DNA of 64,000 nt from Ottelia alismoides (lineage: Eukaryota; Streptophyta; Magnoliopsida; Alismatales; Hydrocharitaceae): positions 682,001 to 746,000 of the forward strand of contig JAZKJV010011598.1 of NCBI GenBank assembly GCA_037367405.1, in the 5' to 3' direction. Below the pieces are notes generated by a model that was given only the letters and a program-made list of their open reading frames with translations, searched no databases and had not been told where the DNA came from. Within the stretch, counting starts at the first letter, position 1; each line of letters opens with the position of its first letter. Of the stretch, positions 23,441 to 36,030 are shown piece after piece. The translations under genes and the position numbers were made by a program.

Positions 23441-26400
23441 ATGTCAGAATCGAAAGTCGATTTGCCCTCCACCGGCGCATTCAAAGGTCCCGCGCCGATA
23501 GTAAAGATGGACGGGTCTAACTATGAGTTATGGGCCATGCAGTTTATGAGCCTCATGAAATCAAATGGTAAGAAACACATTCTTACCGAGGATGAGTCTG
23601 CGGAGAAGACAGGGATCTATGCCTCATGGGAGGCCGATGATGCTTACGCAAAAGTATGGTTGTCTGGCACGTTGACCATGGAGATAGCAAATGATGTTCT
23701 CCATCAGCCCACTGCTAAGGCGATGTGGGACATTCTTGCTGCTACATATTCGCAGGTGCGAAATGAGACAAAGATGTTGCAGCTTCAGCATGACATCTTC
23801 ACCATGAAGCAGGCCGGCAGACCTCTCCACTCTCTATACACATCCCTAAGAGGGATGTTCGAGAAGCTCTACAGTACCATTCCTCTGACTGCTACTCCAG
23901 AGCAGCAGAAGACGTTCCGGAACGCCACCATGGTGGGTGTTCTACTTGCTGCCCTCGATCCTGAGTATGATGCTGCACGGTCACAGATCTTAGCAGATGC
24001 AGTCATTCCTCCAGTGGAGGATGTATACAGGAGGCTCAGTCGTATCCCAGTTTCTTCCAGCTCTTCTACTCCACCTCCATCTGCGATGGCAGTTTCACGT
24101 GGGAGAGGTGGACAACCTTCTTGGCGTGGTTGTGGACGTGGCCGTGGCTCTCAGAGAAGAGGCGGTCGACCTAGTCAGACGTGCTCATATTGTCACAGAA
24201 CTGGACACTCAGAGGAGACATGCTACTCAAAGCATGGGTTCCCAACATCTGCACGGGTTGCAGAGCATTCACAGTCTCCTTTACCGTCTGTTGCAGATCA
24301 TAGATTTGACGAACTCGTGGCTCGTCTCCGTGATATTATGCCACAGTCTTCTGGTGATTCATCTGGTGGCTCTTCCGATATTGCTGCCACAGCCTCAGCC
24401 AGTTCTTCCGCCACTGCCAGTTCCTCAAGTAGATCATCAACTGTCATACCTTCACATGATATATCTGACTGGGTTATAGATTCAGGAGCTACACATCATC
24501 TGTGTCGAGATAGAGGTAGATTACAGGCCTACAGGGCTATTTCTCCAGGTCGCTCAGTGCAGATAGCAGATGGTTCCCACTCACCCCTTGTTGGTCAGGG
24601 GGAGGTTTTCTTAACCTCCGCTATGCAGCTACAGAATGTTTTACATGCCCCTGAATTCTCACTGAATTTGCTGTCTATTAGTCAGATTACAAAGGATTTG
24701 AATTGTCGAGCTATATTTGACCCGTCTTCTCTCATTTTTCAGGACATACTCACGGGCAAAGTGATTGGCTGTGGCTCTGAGCAGAACGGTCTATATCGGT
24801 TGGTCCGGGAATCCTATGCTGGCATCTCCGCTCACTCTGCTGGTCCAGTCTCACCTTACATTTGGCATCTTCGGTTTGGTCACCTTCCGCTCCAGAAGAT
24901 GCGCCATCTTCTGCCCCAGATCTCTCAAGTTCGTCGTTTCGTTGTGAAACTTGTCAGTTAGGAAAGCATCACAGGTCGAGCTTTCCAGGTCGTCAGAGTC
25001 GGAGCAGTAGCTCCCCTTTCGAGTTGTTACATATAGATATATGGGGTCCGAGTCGTGTTCCCGATCACCAGGGACACAGGTTCTATCTTGTGGTACTAGA
25101 TGACTTTTCTCGTGTCTCTTGGGTTTTTCTTCTGAAGAATAAGTCTGAAGCAGGAGATGTTATTAAAAGTTTGATTAATGAAGTGCAGAATGTTTTTTCT
25201 TCTTCAGTCAAATATGTTCGGACGGATAATGCCCTGGAATTTTGTACACGTTCTCTTTCTCAATTTCTGTCATTAAAGGGAATTATTCATCAAACCACCT
25301 GTGCATATACATCCCAACAAAATGGTGTGGCGGAAAGAAAGCATCGCCATCTCTTGTATCACTCGTACCTTATTGATTCAAAGTTGTGCTCCTATTTCCT
25401 TCTGGGGAGATGCTGTTCTTACTGCATGCTATCTGGTCAATAGAATGCCGTCCTCTGTCCTTGGAGAGAAGATACCCATCTCTCTTATTTTTCCAGACAA
25501 AGAGCTCTTCTCACTGCCACCTCGTGTCTTTGGTGCTGTGGCGTTTGTTCATCGTTTGTCTCCTGGACTTGACAAGCTCTCTCCAAGAGTTGTCAAGTGC
25601 GTCTTCGTTGGGTATTCAAGAACCCAGAAGGGATACCGGTGTTATGATCCTACTACCAACAGGTACTTCGTTAGTGCGGATGTCACCTTCTTCGAGTCGG
25701 TCATGTTTTTCTCGCCAGCCGGGGATAGAATGGTACCATCCACCACCGCTGATGATATTTTGGTTCCACCACCACCTACCTGTCTTACACCTGACTCGTC
25801 TCCTGTGTCAGTTCCTATGCCAGCACCGCCACCACCACCTCCACCTCCACCCCCACCCATTCCACGGAGAATCATATCACCATTTCCTAACCACTATACG
25901 CGTCGGTCAGGTCCCGCTCAGACAGCAGATCAGCCAATCACTGAGCCTCAGGTATGTTCAGATGATGTTTCTACTGACGGGTCAGGTTCGGACCATATGC
26001 AGGATGACTCTTTACAGGTGGACCCCGATGATGATCTGGATGTTCCGATTGCTATTCGGAAACAGAGACGACAGTGTGCATCCTACCCCTTTGCTTCACA
26101 GGTTTCCTTCCACCGACTCACAGGCGATTTCCAGAAGTTTGCTACTGCTTTATCTTCCGTGGACATACCACGGACATACCAGGAAGCCTTGAAGAGTGAA
26201 TGCTGGAGACTGGCTATGGAAGAAGAAATGGGGGCCTTGCAGTCCCGTGGCACATGGTCTTTGGTCCCTGCACCTCCTGATGCATCAGTTGTAAGCTGCA
26301 AATGGGTCTTCACAGTCAAATACCATGCAGATGGCACATTGGATAGATACAAAGCACGTTTAGTCGCCCGGGGATTTACACAGACATATGGCGTTGATTA

Positions 26401-27698
26401 CATGGATACATTCTCTCCAGTGGCGAGACACTCGACTCTGCGTATCCTCCTGACTGTTGCAGTAGTCCGTGACTGAGCATTTATCAGCTCGATGTCAAGA
26501 ATGCATTTTTGTACGGGGACTTACAGGAGGAAGTCTACATGCAGCAGCCACCCGGGTTTACTGCTGAGGGGGAGACGCATATGGTATGTAGACTTCACAA
26601 GGCTATATATGGACTGAAACAGAGTCCACGAGCATGGTTCCAGAAACTGTCCAACCTAATTGAGCACCAGGGATTCAAGAGGTCCAATGCTGACCATTCG
26701 TTGTTTGTCCAGAAGTCCTCGGCAGGTACGGTTGTCATAATGGTCTATGTGGATGATATTCTTGTTACAGGAGATGATATTCAGGGCATAGCAAGGGCGA
26801 AGGCATTCCTAGGTCGTCAGTTTGTTACAAAGGATCTTGGAACCCTAAGATATTTTCTGGGGTTGGAATTTGCTAGGAATGCACATGGTTTGGTGATGAC
26901 ACAACAAAAGTACATTACAGACTTCCTGGTTGAGACTGGTATGGATGGGTGCAAACCATCAAGCATCCCCATGGACCCCAGCATGAAGCTATATGATGAT
27001 GATACTGACGAAGTGGATAAGAGGAGATATAGAGAGATAATGGGAAAACTCCTCTACATTACTATAACCCATCCAGACATTGCATTTGCAGTTAGCCGGG
27101 TGAGTCAGTTTATGGAGCAGCCCAGACAGGTTCACATGGATGCTATACACATGATACTGAGGTATCTGAAGTCTACTCCTGGATTAGGGCTACTATTCCG
27201 AAAGGGTGCAGACTTATCCATCTCAGCGTGTGCAGACGCAGATTATGCAGGATGTCCTAAGGATAAAAAATCAACCTCAGGGTTTGCAGTCTTTGTTGGA
27301 GGCTCTATGGTTTCTTGGAAAAGCAAGAAACAAACGCTGGTGGCAAGATCCAGTGCAGAATCCGAATACAGGGCAATGGCCCAAGCCAGCACGGAAATGA
27401 TGTGGGTTCGCTCCGTATTAGAAGATCTACATGTAGCAGTACCTCTACCTATGAAGCTTCAGTGTGACAATCAGGCAGCATTGTTCATTGCCAACAATCC
27501 AACTTTTCATGAGAGGACCAAGCATATTGAAGTTGACTGCCATTACACTAGGGACCTGATCCAAAGAGGATTGATATCCACGCCCATGTTAGCTCAGGAG
27601 ATCAGACTGCCGATGTATTCACCAAGCCATTGCTCAGAGGACCTTTCCAGAGATGTTCATCCAAGCTGAGCATGATCGACATCTATGCTCCACCTTGA
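23441..27698 (+). pseudogene. copia B gag-pol polyprotein, four frameshifts
   Basis: The start MSESKVDLPSTGAFKG at 23441 is shared with copia D. Domains in order: gag; zinc knuckle CSYCHRTGHSEETC; protease WVIDSGATHHLC; GAG-preINT; integrase (HIDIWGPS, VRTDNALEFC, QQNGVAERKH); poly-proline linker near 25825-25860; RT with MVYVDDILVTGDD near 26740; RNase H (SACADADYAGCPKDKKSTSG). Single-base deletions by comparison with D lie near 24924, 25355, 26474 and 27585. The second sits in integrase just after the catalytic glutamate. No base-substitution stops are seen. The stop codon at 27696-27698 lies inside the PPT. Confidence 0.92.
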
Positions 27699-27705
27699 GG
27701 GGGAG

Positions 27706-27863
27706 TGTAGAGATAGTTCCTATTATTATTATATGTTTATGTACCTTGTTTCTATTTCTCTCTTCTATTTAGACGTCCATGTAATTTACCCTTAAGGCCT
27801 CTCCCTATATAAGAGAGCCTAGGGTTTTCTTATTATCATAACGAAGACTCCTCTCTTCTAACA
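27706..27863 (+). repeat. copia B 3' LTR
   Basis: 158 bp, same sequence as 22696-22853; followed by the CTTAG duplication. Confidence 0.94.
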
Positions 27864-27868
27864 CTTAG

Positions 27869-28537
27869 AGTAGCATGTGTCTTCTGTATGACCATAGCAG
27901 AAGAATTTGGCACAGTAGGGTTTGAGATGTTGATTCGGCTCAATCGCCGAAAGGCCTCCTCCATGGGAGGAATGGTAGCATCTGCCAGAATCTGAGAAGA
28001 AGCCGCCTCATACGGTGAGTCAAGAGAAACTAGAAAGACTCCCACATCGTAGCATTCCGATATGTCTTCAACCGTTCTGGAGTAGCTGTGAGAGGCATGA
28101 AACTGTGGAGCCTTTCAAACATTCCCCTCAATGCAGTGTAGTGAGCATGCAGGGGTCGACCACTCTGCTTTATCGTGAAGATATCATGCTGGGACTGTAG
28201 GATTTTTTGTCTCATTCTTGTCTTGTGAATATGTGGCAACAAGAATATCCCACATGGCTTTGGCAGTAGGTTGATGTAAGACATCATTAGCAATGTCTGG
28301 AATCAGTGTACCAGACAACCAGACCTGAGCATATGCATCATCAGCCTCCCATGAGGCATACAACCCTGTTTTCTCCTCTGGCTCATCCTCGGTAAGAATA
28401 TGTTTCTTACCCATCGACTTCATTAGGCTCATGAACTGCATGACCCATAACTCATAGTTGGATCCATCCATCTTCACAATAGGCGCAGGACCTTTGAAGG
28501 CGCCTGTAGTGGGGATCTCTATCTTGCTTTCTGACAT
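27869..28537 (-). pseudogene. copia A gag (frameshifted, cut by copia B)
   Basis: The start at 28537 reads MSESKIEIPTTGAFKG, aligned to the gag of B, C and D. Two frameshifts, near 28190 and 28040, separate it into three segments, ending in YEAASSQILADATIPPMEEA. Copia B interrupts it before the zinc knuckle, whose region resumes below 22695. Gag forms the virus-like particle in copia elements. Confidence 0.88.
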
Positions 28538-29008
28538 TTTAACTGGAGAAAACTAGGGTTGTAGACTGGATAGTCATTGGTCTACACTGACATACTTAGG
28601 TTTAGTTGCACGTGTAGTCCTCTATGCAACCAAACCCATTAACGTGGAGACGCGGGCGAAAGTCTCCTAGATGACGAAGATACCCTAGGGTTGACCGAAC
28701 TCTAGGGCGTAGATCTTCGTGCGAGACCTAAGAAGGCCGAAGGGAGAGGCGGCGCACAGAGCGTAGGCGGCGCACAGTGCGCGAGTCCTAACGCGTGCAG
28801 TGTACAGGGCCGAAGGGAGAGCCCGCGAGGCCACCGCAGGGCCGAGGAGCGGTGAAGGACGGTGCCGAACGAAGACGCGAGGTCGAGGAGCGACACGCGG
28901 GGCCGAAGGCGACGTCGAAAGGCGGTGAGAGAGAGGGGTTGCGCGCGGGGCTTGGAGGTGGAAGGCTAGAGTTAGGGTTTGGTTCGAGAACTCCGATCTA
29001 GAACCGTC
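28538..29008 (-). other. copia A 5' leader
   Basis: About 470 bp between PBS and gag, GC-rich near 28700-28960. It has no supportable gene; the frames seen here are composition artefacts. Confidence 0.6.
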
Positions 29009-29020
29009 GCTCTGATACCA
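29009..29020 (-). promoter_or_regulatory. copia A primer-binding site (tRNA-iMet)
   Basis: The minus strand reads TGGTATCAGAGC next to the 5' LTR. Confidence 0.92.
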
Positions 29021-29164
29021 TGTTGGGAAAAAATAAGAGTTGTGTTTATTCCTTGAGCCCTAGACTCTCTTATATAGGGAGAGATCTATGGGCAAATTAC
29101 ATATGATAGACAAACCAAAAGAACAATAAATAAAAGATACAGAAACATAAACTAAACTTCTACA
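29021..29164 (-). repeat. copia A 5' LTR
   Basis: 144 bp, TGTTGGGAAAAAATAAG ... CTAAACTTCTACA. Its partner flanks T2 at 14963-15010 and 17687-17782, with several substitutions (for example TGTTGAGAA against TGTTGGGAA). Confidence 0.9.
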
Positions 29165-29640
29165 CACATGCTTCAAAAAATAGCCCCCTGAAACAATTGG
29201 TCGATGACGAGGAATTTTCGAAATAAAATCAAACAGGTAATAAATATTCCTTTTTATTGAAACCATTAGACATCGCACGCCCTACAAGTTCATTAAAGTA
29301 TCTACACGCAGAAGCAAATGTAACCAGAGAGTCAACCCACCTCGAAAGGTTGTAATCTCAATGGAAAAGAACCCAATCATCATGGAACACCTTTCGAACA
29401 AGTAAGACCCAGAAACTCCACTGATCTCTGTTGTCACCGAGGGCTTAACTTTTGATTAGATCCTATTGAATTCACAAGCTTTCATCAATATGATACCAAT
29501 GACACTCTTTAGGAGAGCACGAACTTAATTCAATCTCTGCAACCTTAAAATTGGATGAACATTCCGCTAGATATCCACAATTAGTGTTAAGGATAAGATC
29601 ATTATAATCAAAGACATATATTGCCAGGTTGTTTTTAGTC
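29165..29640. other. unclassified region, right flank of copia A
   Basis: A continuation of the pre-insertion DNA at 14962. Short minus-strand frames (29060-29278, 29472-29657) show no recognisable motif. Confidence 0.45.
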
Positions 29641-31102
29641 AAAAAAGGGAGAAACACTCAGGATGTGTCCGACCAAAATATATTAGATTAGTAAAAAAGT
29701 TACAACTACAATAGCCATGTCTCGAGGAGAGACGTGGCAAGATGAACCACATTGTCCACATAAATTATGTCCCTACGAAAGGTAGTGTCATTATGTGACA
29801 TACTGATCGCCTAGACCATGGCAATCGGGCGCAGGGTCTCTACCATGGGCTTGAACTGATTGGCAACCAGAGAGGTCCAAAAACTCAACATGCGAGGAGA
29901 GATCCACATGTTGAACTACCACCTCCTGTTAGATATGTCGACCGTAGGTGCAGGTGTAAAAAAGATTGCCCATATCCTCCATCGCGGTGCCACACATGGT
30001 GCAAGATGTTTCATCCCCCGAACAGAACACCAATCTACTAGCCTTTGTAAGTAATCGGTCATGCATGTGAAGCAAAAGGAAGATCTTGATATTCAAAGGA
30101 GTTCTCAGAGCCCAAATCATGTTGCATTGCCTCTCCGTATCACCTGAAGTCGACCCATTCCCAGTCATAAGAGCCATGTATGGCTTCTTAACAAAGAAAA
30201 AGCCATCAGGACACACCTCGTGACCTCGTCCCCCACTCGACCTCGAGATACCAGCAATATCCTCCGTCAACTATAGAGATTCCCTGAAGCGATGATCGAA
30301 TAACGGGAGGAGAAGCACAACATCCACTGACCATCCACCCAAGCTACCTTGACCAGCTATTCATGGTCCTCTGAAATCACAAATAGGTGAGGGAAACACG
30401 CCTGCAGTCACCCATTTTCGGTCTTATTGTCCTTCCATAAAAGGAAAGACTCCACGTTGCCCACCACCATGCGCATACGCTCTGGCAAACTTTGCATCAC
30501 CAAACAAATCCCCTTCTAGAATATGAAGGAATGACGCTGAGGACAAATCCACTACTGGTTGTGCCCGGATATTATATGTCTCGATGGCATGTACAAGCGA
30601 GGTCCCCCCTTACCCCACAGCATTGCCGCCCACTTCATCAGAAGGGCCTTATTTATCTATTCCAGATCGAGGACCATCAGTCCCCCATGTTCCTTTGAGA
30701 AGTGACTAGCTCCCAATTCACCAGGTGAACACCTTTCGACTGTCCATTAGATAGACTCTAGAAGAATCGGCACATACATGTCTCCATGTGGTTACAAATC
30801 CACATAGGTAGGGTCCGCAAAGAGATGAAAAAGAGTGAAATCACACCCAACGCTACCTTCAAAAGCACGAGTCACCTCCTCCCCCACAACAGAGATAAGA
30901 GGCCTTCCATCTGGACAATTTCCGTTCCAGCTTTTCAATGACCGGCATCCAATCTGACTGCCTCAAGGGTTGCAAGTCAAGGGCCCCCCAAGGTAAGAAA
31001 TCGGGAGGATACCTCTTAGAGTCTCAATGATCCCTACGCGATCCTCAATCTCTAAGTGCAAGAACCCAAAAGGCATAAAGTTGACTTGGCTCTATTCACC
31101 AC
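29641..31102 (-). pseudogene. L1-like LINE remnant: late RT and zf-RVT region
   Basis: The minus strand near 30960-31090 resembles the post-YADD part of a plant L1 RT (VNRAKSTLCLLG, then DWMPVIEK-like text) in several frames. Around 29929-30270 it has a zf-RVT-like block: FVKKPYMALMTG, IWALRTPLNIKIFLLLHMHDR and a CTMCG...C pattern. Copia C interrupts it at 31103 with the ACCAC duplication; a short continuation lies at 36170-36290. It is heavily mutated and non-functional. The left limit near 29640 is approximate. Confidence 0.7.
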
Positions 31103-31241
31103 TGTTAGAATACTCAGATGTTTATTCCATAGAGCCCTTGGGTCTCTTATATAGGGAGAGAGCCCTTGGGTAAATTACATGAGAGGTACATAAAGAAACT
31201 AAAATAATAAATAACATCGCAGACTAATAACTATCTCTACA
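31103..31241 (-). repeat. copia C 3' LTR
   Basis: 139 bp, TGTTAGAATACTCAG ... AACTATCTCTACA, followed by PPT (plus strand CTCCCCCTCAA). Confidence 0.94.
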
Positions 31242-31248
31242 CTCCCCC

Positions 31249-34200
31249 TCAAGATGGAGCATAGATATCTATCATGCTCAGCTTGGAAGAACATCTCTGG
31301 AAAGGTCCTCTGAGCAATGGCTTCGTGAATATGTCTGCTGTCTGGTCCTCTGAACTGACGTGGGATGTGGAGATGAAGCCCTTCTGAATCATGTCCCTAG
31401 TGAAATGACAATCCACCTCTATATGTTTTGTTCTCTCATGGAAGGCTGGATTGTTGGCAATGAATAACGCTGCCTGATTGTCACATTGCAGGTTCATAGG
31501 CAAGGGAACTTCAACATTCAGATCTTCTAGAACTGCTTTAACCCACATCATTTCTGTGCTTGCCTGTGCCATGGCCCTGTACTCGGATTCGGCACTGGAT
31601 CTTGCCACAACAGTCTGCTTCTTGCTTTTCCAGGAGACTAAAGAGCTTCCTACAAAGACAGCAAATCCAGAAGTAGACTTACGATCTCGTGGACATCCTG
31701 CATAATCTGCATCTGCGCAGGCTGAAATAGACAAATCTGTGGCTTTCTTGAACAGCAACCCTGTGCCTGGAGAAGACTTCAGATATCTCAATATCATGTA
31801 CAATGCGTCATATGTACTTGCCTCGGCTGCTCCATAAATTGACTCACCCGGTTTACTGCAAGTGCAATATCCGGTCGAGTTATAGTGATGTATAAGAGCT
31901 TGCCCACCATTTCTCTGTACCTTCTCTTGTCCACCTCCTCAGTGTCCTCATCGTACAGCTTCATGCTTGGGTCCATGGGTGTACTTGAAGGTCTGCATCC
32001 AGTCATTCCTGTTTCTACCAGCAAATCTGTGACATATTTCCTCTGATTCATCACCATTCCTTGTGCATTTCTTGCAAATTCTATCCCCAGAAAATACCGT
32101 ATTGTGCCTAGATCCTTTGTAGTGAACTGGCTGCCCAACATAGACTTGGTCATCTCAACCCCTTGTGCATCATCTCCAGTAACCAGTATGTCATCAACAT
32201 ATACCATAACAACGATGGTACCTCTAGGGGTCTTCCGGACAAACAGTGAGTGATCCGCATTTGATCTTCTGAAACCCTGTCGTTCAATAAGCTGGGAGAG
32301 CTTCTGGAACCACGCACGAGGACTCTGCTTAAGGCCATAGATAGCCTTATGAAGTCTACACACCTTCTGTGACTCCCCCTCAGCAGCAAACCCGGGTGGC
32401 TGCTGCATGTAGACTTCCTCCTGTAGATCACCATACAAGAAAGCATTCTTAACATCAAGCTGGAATATGGGCCAGTCACGTACCACTGCAACCGATAGAA
32501 GAATGCGAAGGGTAGAATGTCTCGCCACCGGTGAAAAAGTGTCCAAGTAGTCTACCCCATATGTCTGTGTAAACCCTCGTGCGACAAGCCTGGCCTTGTA
32601 TCTGTCAAGACGACCATCTGCATGATATTTGATTGTAAAGACCCACTTGCAGCTCACAACAGACGCACCTGGAGGAATAGGGACCAGAGACCAAGTCCCT
32701 CTGGATTGCAATGCACGCATCTCCTCTTCCATTGCTAAACACCAGCATTCAGTCTTCATGGCATCCTGATATGTCCGTGGAATCTCAACGGATGATACAG
32801 CTGCGGCAAACTTCTGGAAATCCCCAGTGAGTCGATGAAAGGATACATGAGAGGCTAGGGGATATGAGGCACACTGTCTTCGCTGTTTCCTATGAGCAAT
32901 GGGCCGATCCAAGTCATCCAAAACAGTGCTGACCGGTTGGTCATCCTCCTGTGGTAAAAGCTCCTGCACATGTGCATTACTTAACCCATCATTAATATCA
33001 GAACATACCTGAGGCGTGCTGGATGGTTGAGATGTAGCTTGAGCAGGGCCTGTGTGTCTCGTATAGAACTTAGTGAGAGGAACAACTGGCGGTGGTGGTG
33101 GTGGTGGCGGAGATGGTGGTGGTGGTGTTGATATGGATGATGGTGGAGTAGAGGACGGACCAAGGCTTGGAGGTGGTGGAACATAGATCTGGGAGTCTGA
33201 TGATGTGGAGGAGACCAACCTGTCACCTGCAGGGGAGAAGTACATGACCGGTTCGAAAAAAGTAACATCTGCACTCACATAGTACTTGTCATTGACAGGA
33301 TCATAGCAACGGTACCCCTTCTGTGTCCTGGAGTAACCCACGAAAACGCACTTGATAGCCCTAGGGGATAGCTTATCAAGCCCCGGAGATAAGCGGTGAA
33401 CAAAAGCGACAGTGCCAAATACCCGAGGTGTCAGTGTAAATAAATCTCTGTCAGGAAAGAGAACAGAGATTGGAGACTTTTCCCCCAGAACAGTTGTAGG
33501 CATTCGATTGACCAGATAACATGCTGTAAGTATAGCATCACCCCAAAAGGATAATGGAGCACAACTCTGAATAAGTAAAGTGCGTGCAATGTCAAGAAAG
33601 TGTCGATGTTTTCGTTCGGCAACCCCATTTTGTTGAGAGGTGTAGGCACATGTGGTTTGGTGAACAATGCCTTTAGATGAAAGGAAGCTAGCAAGAGAGC
33701 GAGTGCAGAACTCCAAGGCATTGTCTGTACGCACATACTTAACAGTAGATGAAAAAACATTCTGAACTTCATTTATTAGATTTTGGAGAACATTTCCAGC
33801 TTCAGATTTATTTTTGAGAAGAAAGGTCCACGACACTCTGGAAAAATCATCAACGACAACTAGATAGAACCTGTGCCCCTGGTGATCCGAGACACGACTT
33901 GGACCCCAAATATCTATATGAAATAACTCAAACGGGGAGCTACTGCTCCGACTCTGACGACTGGGGAAGCTAGACCGATGGTGCTTCCCTAACTGACACG
34001 CTTCACACCGAAAAGAGGAACTCAGAGATATCTGAGGCAAGAGGTGACGCATCTTCTGCAGTGGTAGATGACCGAACCGAAGATGCCAGGTGTACGGAGA
34101 AACAGAGGCCTGGTTATGCAAGGAGACGCCAGCGTAGGAGCTACGAACGAGACGATAAAGGCCATTGTGCTCAGAACCACAGCCAATCACCCTGCCCGTC

Positions 34201-35504
34201 AGTATGTCCTGAAAAATAACAGACGATGGATCAAAAATAGCACGACAGTGCAAATCACGTGTAATCTGACTAATAGATAAGAGGTTCATAGAGAATTCTG
34301 GAGCATGTAGCACATTCTGTAAGTGCATAGAAGGTAGCAGAGCTGTCTCCCCCTGACCAATGATAGGAGAGTGAGTACCGTCAGCAATAAGTAAAGAGCG
34401 ACCTGGCTGAACAGCTCTGTAGGACTGCAGAATATCTTTCTCTCGGCATAGGTGATGGGTAGCTCCAGAGTCAACAATCCATCCTGTTAGGTCATGATTA
34501 TGAAGTGAGACTGAAGGACTACCTGAAGCACTGGCTGAGGCCGATGTACTGGCTGACGCCGAAGCCGCAACATCAGAAACGTCTGCACCCTCTGATGAAG
34601 AAGATTGTGGCATAATATCCCGAAGTCGTGCCACCAATTCTTCGAACCTGTGATCTGAAGTAGATGCGGGTGGACCCTGAACATGATCAGCTACTCGTGC
34701 AGACGTAGGGAAACCATGCTTGGAATAGCATGTATCCTCTGAATGACCAGTGCGGCGGCAGTACGAGCACGTAGAGCGTATGCGGCCTCCACGTCCACGT
34801 CCACCACTTCCTCTGCCACGAAACGGGAACGAACCACCACGTCCCCTGGAAACTGCCATTGCTGACGGAGTCGCAGTCGCTGTACTGGATGGAACGGGTA
34901 CACGACTGAGCCTTCTGTATACCTCTTCTATCGGGGGGATGGTAGCATCTGCCAGTATCTGGGCGCGTGCTGCCTCGTACTCTGGATCTAGGGCAGCGAG
35001 TAATACGCCAACCATAGTGGCGTTGCGGAACGTCTTCTGCTGTTCCGGTGTGGCTGTAAGCGGAATAGTGCTGTAGAGCTTCTCGAACATGCCACGAAGC
35101 GACGTGTACAGGGAATGAAGAGGCTTCCCATTCTGCTTCGTGGTAAATATATCATGCTGCAACTGGAGCATCTTCGTCTCATTGCGGACCTGAGAGTACG
35201 TCATAGCCAAAATATCCCACATCGCCTTAGCGTTGGGTTGGTGAAGGACATCGTTCGCTATCTCCGTCGTGAGCGTACCTGAGAGCCACACTTTGGCGTA
35301 CGCATCATCCGCCTCCCATGAGGCATAGATCCCTGTCTTCTCCGGCGGTTCATCCTCGGTAAGAATATGCTTCTTACCACACGACTTCATGAGACTGAGG
35401 AACTGCATCGCCCACAGTTCGTAATTCGTCCCGTCCATCTTGACGATTGGTGCCGAACCTTTGAAGGCACCTATGGCGGGCATATCAAGCTTCTGATCTG
35501 ACAT
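31249..35504 (-). pseudogene. copia C gag-pol polyprotein with one 1-bp deletion
   Basis: An uninterrupted frame runs from MSDQKLDMPAIG (35504; an upstream ATG at 35522 is also in frame) to 31794. Counting from 35522: gag 1-250; zinc knuckle CSYCRRTGHSEDTC at 252-265; protease WIVDSGATHHLC around residue 351; GAG-preINT 475-512; integrase with D537, D600 and E636 (35-residue DE spacing); poly-proline linker near 800-812; RT with YVDD at 1108-1111. Near 31800 a single G is missing (ATGGACGC in relatives, ATGACGC here), shifting RNase H (SACADADYAGCPRDRKSTSG) to another frame ending at 31249 inside the PPT. All catalytic residues I can check are present. Confidence 0.95.
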
Positions 35505-36018
35505 GACGCCGGAGAAGAGCAACTACTGATAGATCAAGAGAAAACTGTCTACCAAGACCTTGTAGGATCCAAGTGCATAGGTAGACGATTATGCACTTGA
35601 ATCAAACATAACGCCGAGTCCTAGGAAGCACGCGGCACACCGGCACCGAGTAGAGGCCTTGGAAGCCTCTACTTGGCAAGAAGAACGACTGTCAAGGAAC
35701 GATCAGCGGCTGGACAACAGGTGGAGGGGCCCGGCGTCGGCTGATGAGGGCCTGGCGGCGATGGGGAGGCCCGGCAGGGGCTGGCGGCTGGTCGAGGAGG
35801 GCCCCGGCGGCGGTGGGAGCCCGCTGGCAGGGGCTGGCGGCGATTGGGAAGCCCGCTGGGAGGGAGGGCTGGGTGCTGGAGGGGCCCGCTGGGGGCTGCG
35901 AGGAGGCAGCGAGCCCTAGGCGGCGGCGGGAGGTAGGGTTCGAAACCCTAGGCGGGAGAGGAGGGGGGGGGGGGGGGGGGGGGGAACGGCGGTGGAGAAC
36001 CCTAGGGTTAGGGTTATG
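35505..36018 (-). other. copia C 5' leader with G22 homopolymer
   Basis: GC-rich leader without a gene. A run of 22 G on the plus strand at 35963-35984 means poly-C on the element's sense strand. Its length may be unreliable in an assembly. Confidence 0.7.
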
Positions 36019-36030
36019 GCTCTGATACCA
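36019..36030 (-). promoter_or_regulatory. copia C primer-binding site (tRNA-iMet)
   Basis: The minus strand reads TGGTATCAGAGC beside the 5' LTR. Confidence 0.94.

Larger units (their letters stand above)
22696..27863 (+). mobile_element. Ty1/copia element B with identical LTRs
   Basis: A 5,168-bp plus-strand element inserted in copia A with a perfect target duplication CTTAG (22691-22695 and 27864-27868). The LTRs, 22696-22853 and 27706-27863, are 158 bp each and look identical. The iMet PBS is at 22854-22865 and the PPT TTGAGGGGGAG at 27695-27705. A GC-rich leader of about 575 bp (CCGCC-rich) precedes gag. Despite identical LTRs, the coding region is broken by four small indels. Confidence 0.95.
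14963..29164 (-). mobile_element. Ty1/copia element A, host of three nested insertions
   Basis: The right (5') LTR is 29021-29164, 144 bp. The left (3') LTR is 14963-17782, split by T2; removing T2 and one copy of its target duplication also leaves 144 bp. The flanking 5-mers are CAGAT and CACAT, matching at four of five. Subtracting T2, the 18279-19663 element and copia B with their duplications leaves about 4,960 bp, the size of copia C and D. The order on the minus strand is LTR, PBS, gag, protease, integrase, RT, RNase H, PPT, LTR, as in copia elements. Confidence 0.92.

Noticed and set aside
23624..23830. Antisense frames inside copia gag repeated at 42847-43053
   Set aside because: Shadow frames conserved only because the sense gag is conserved.
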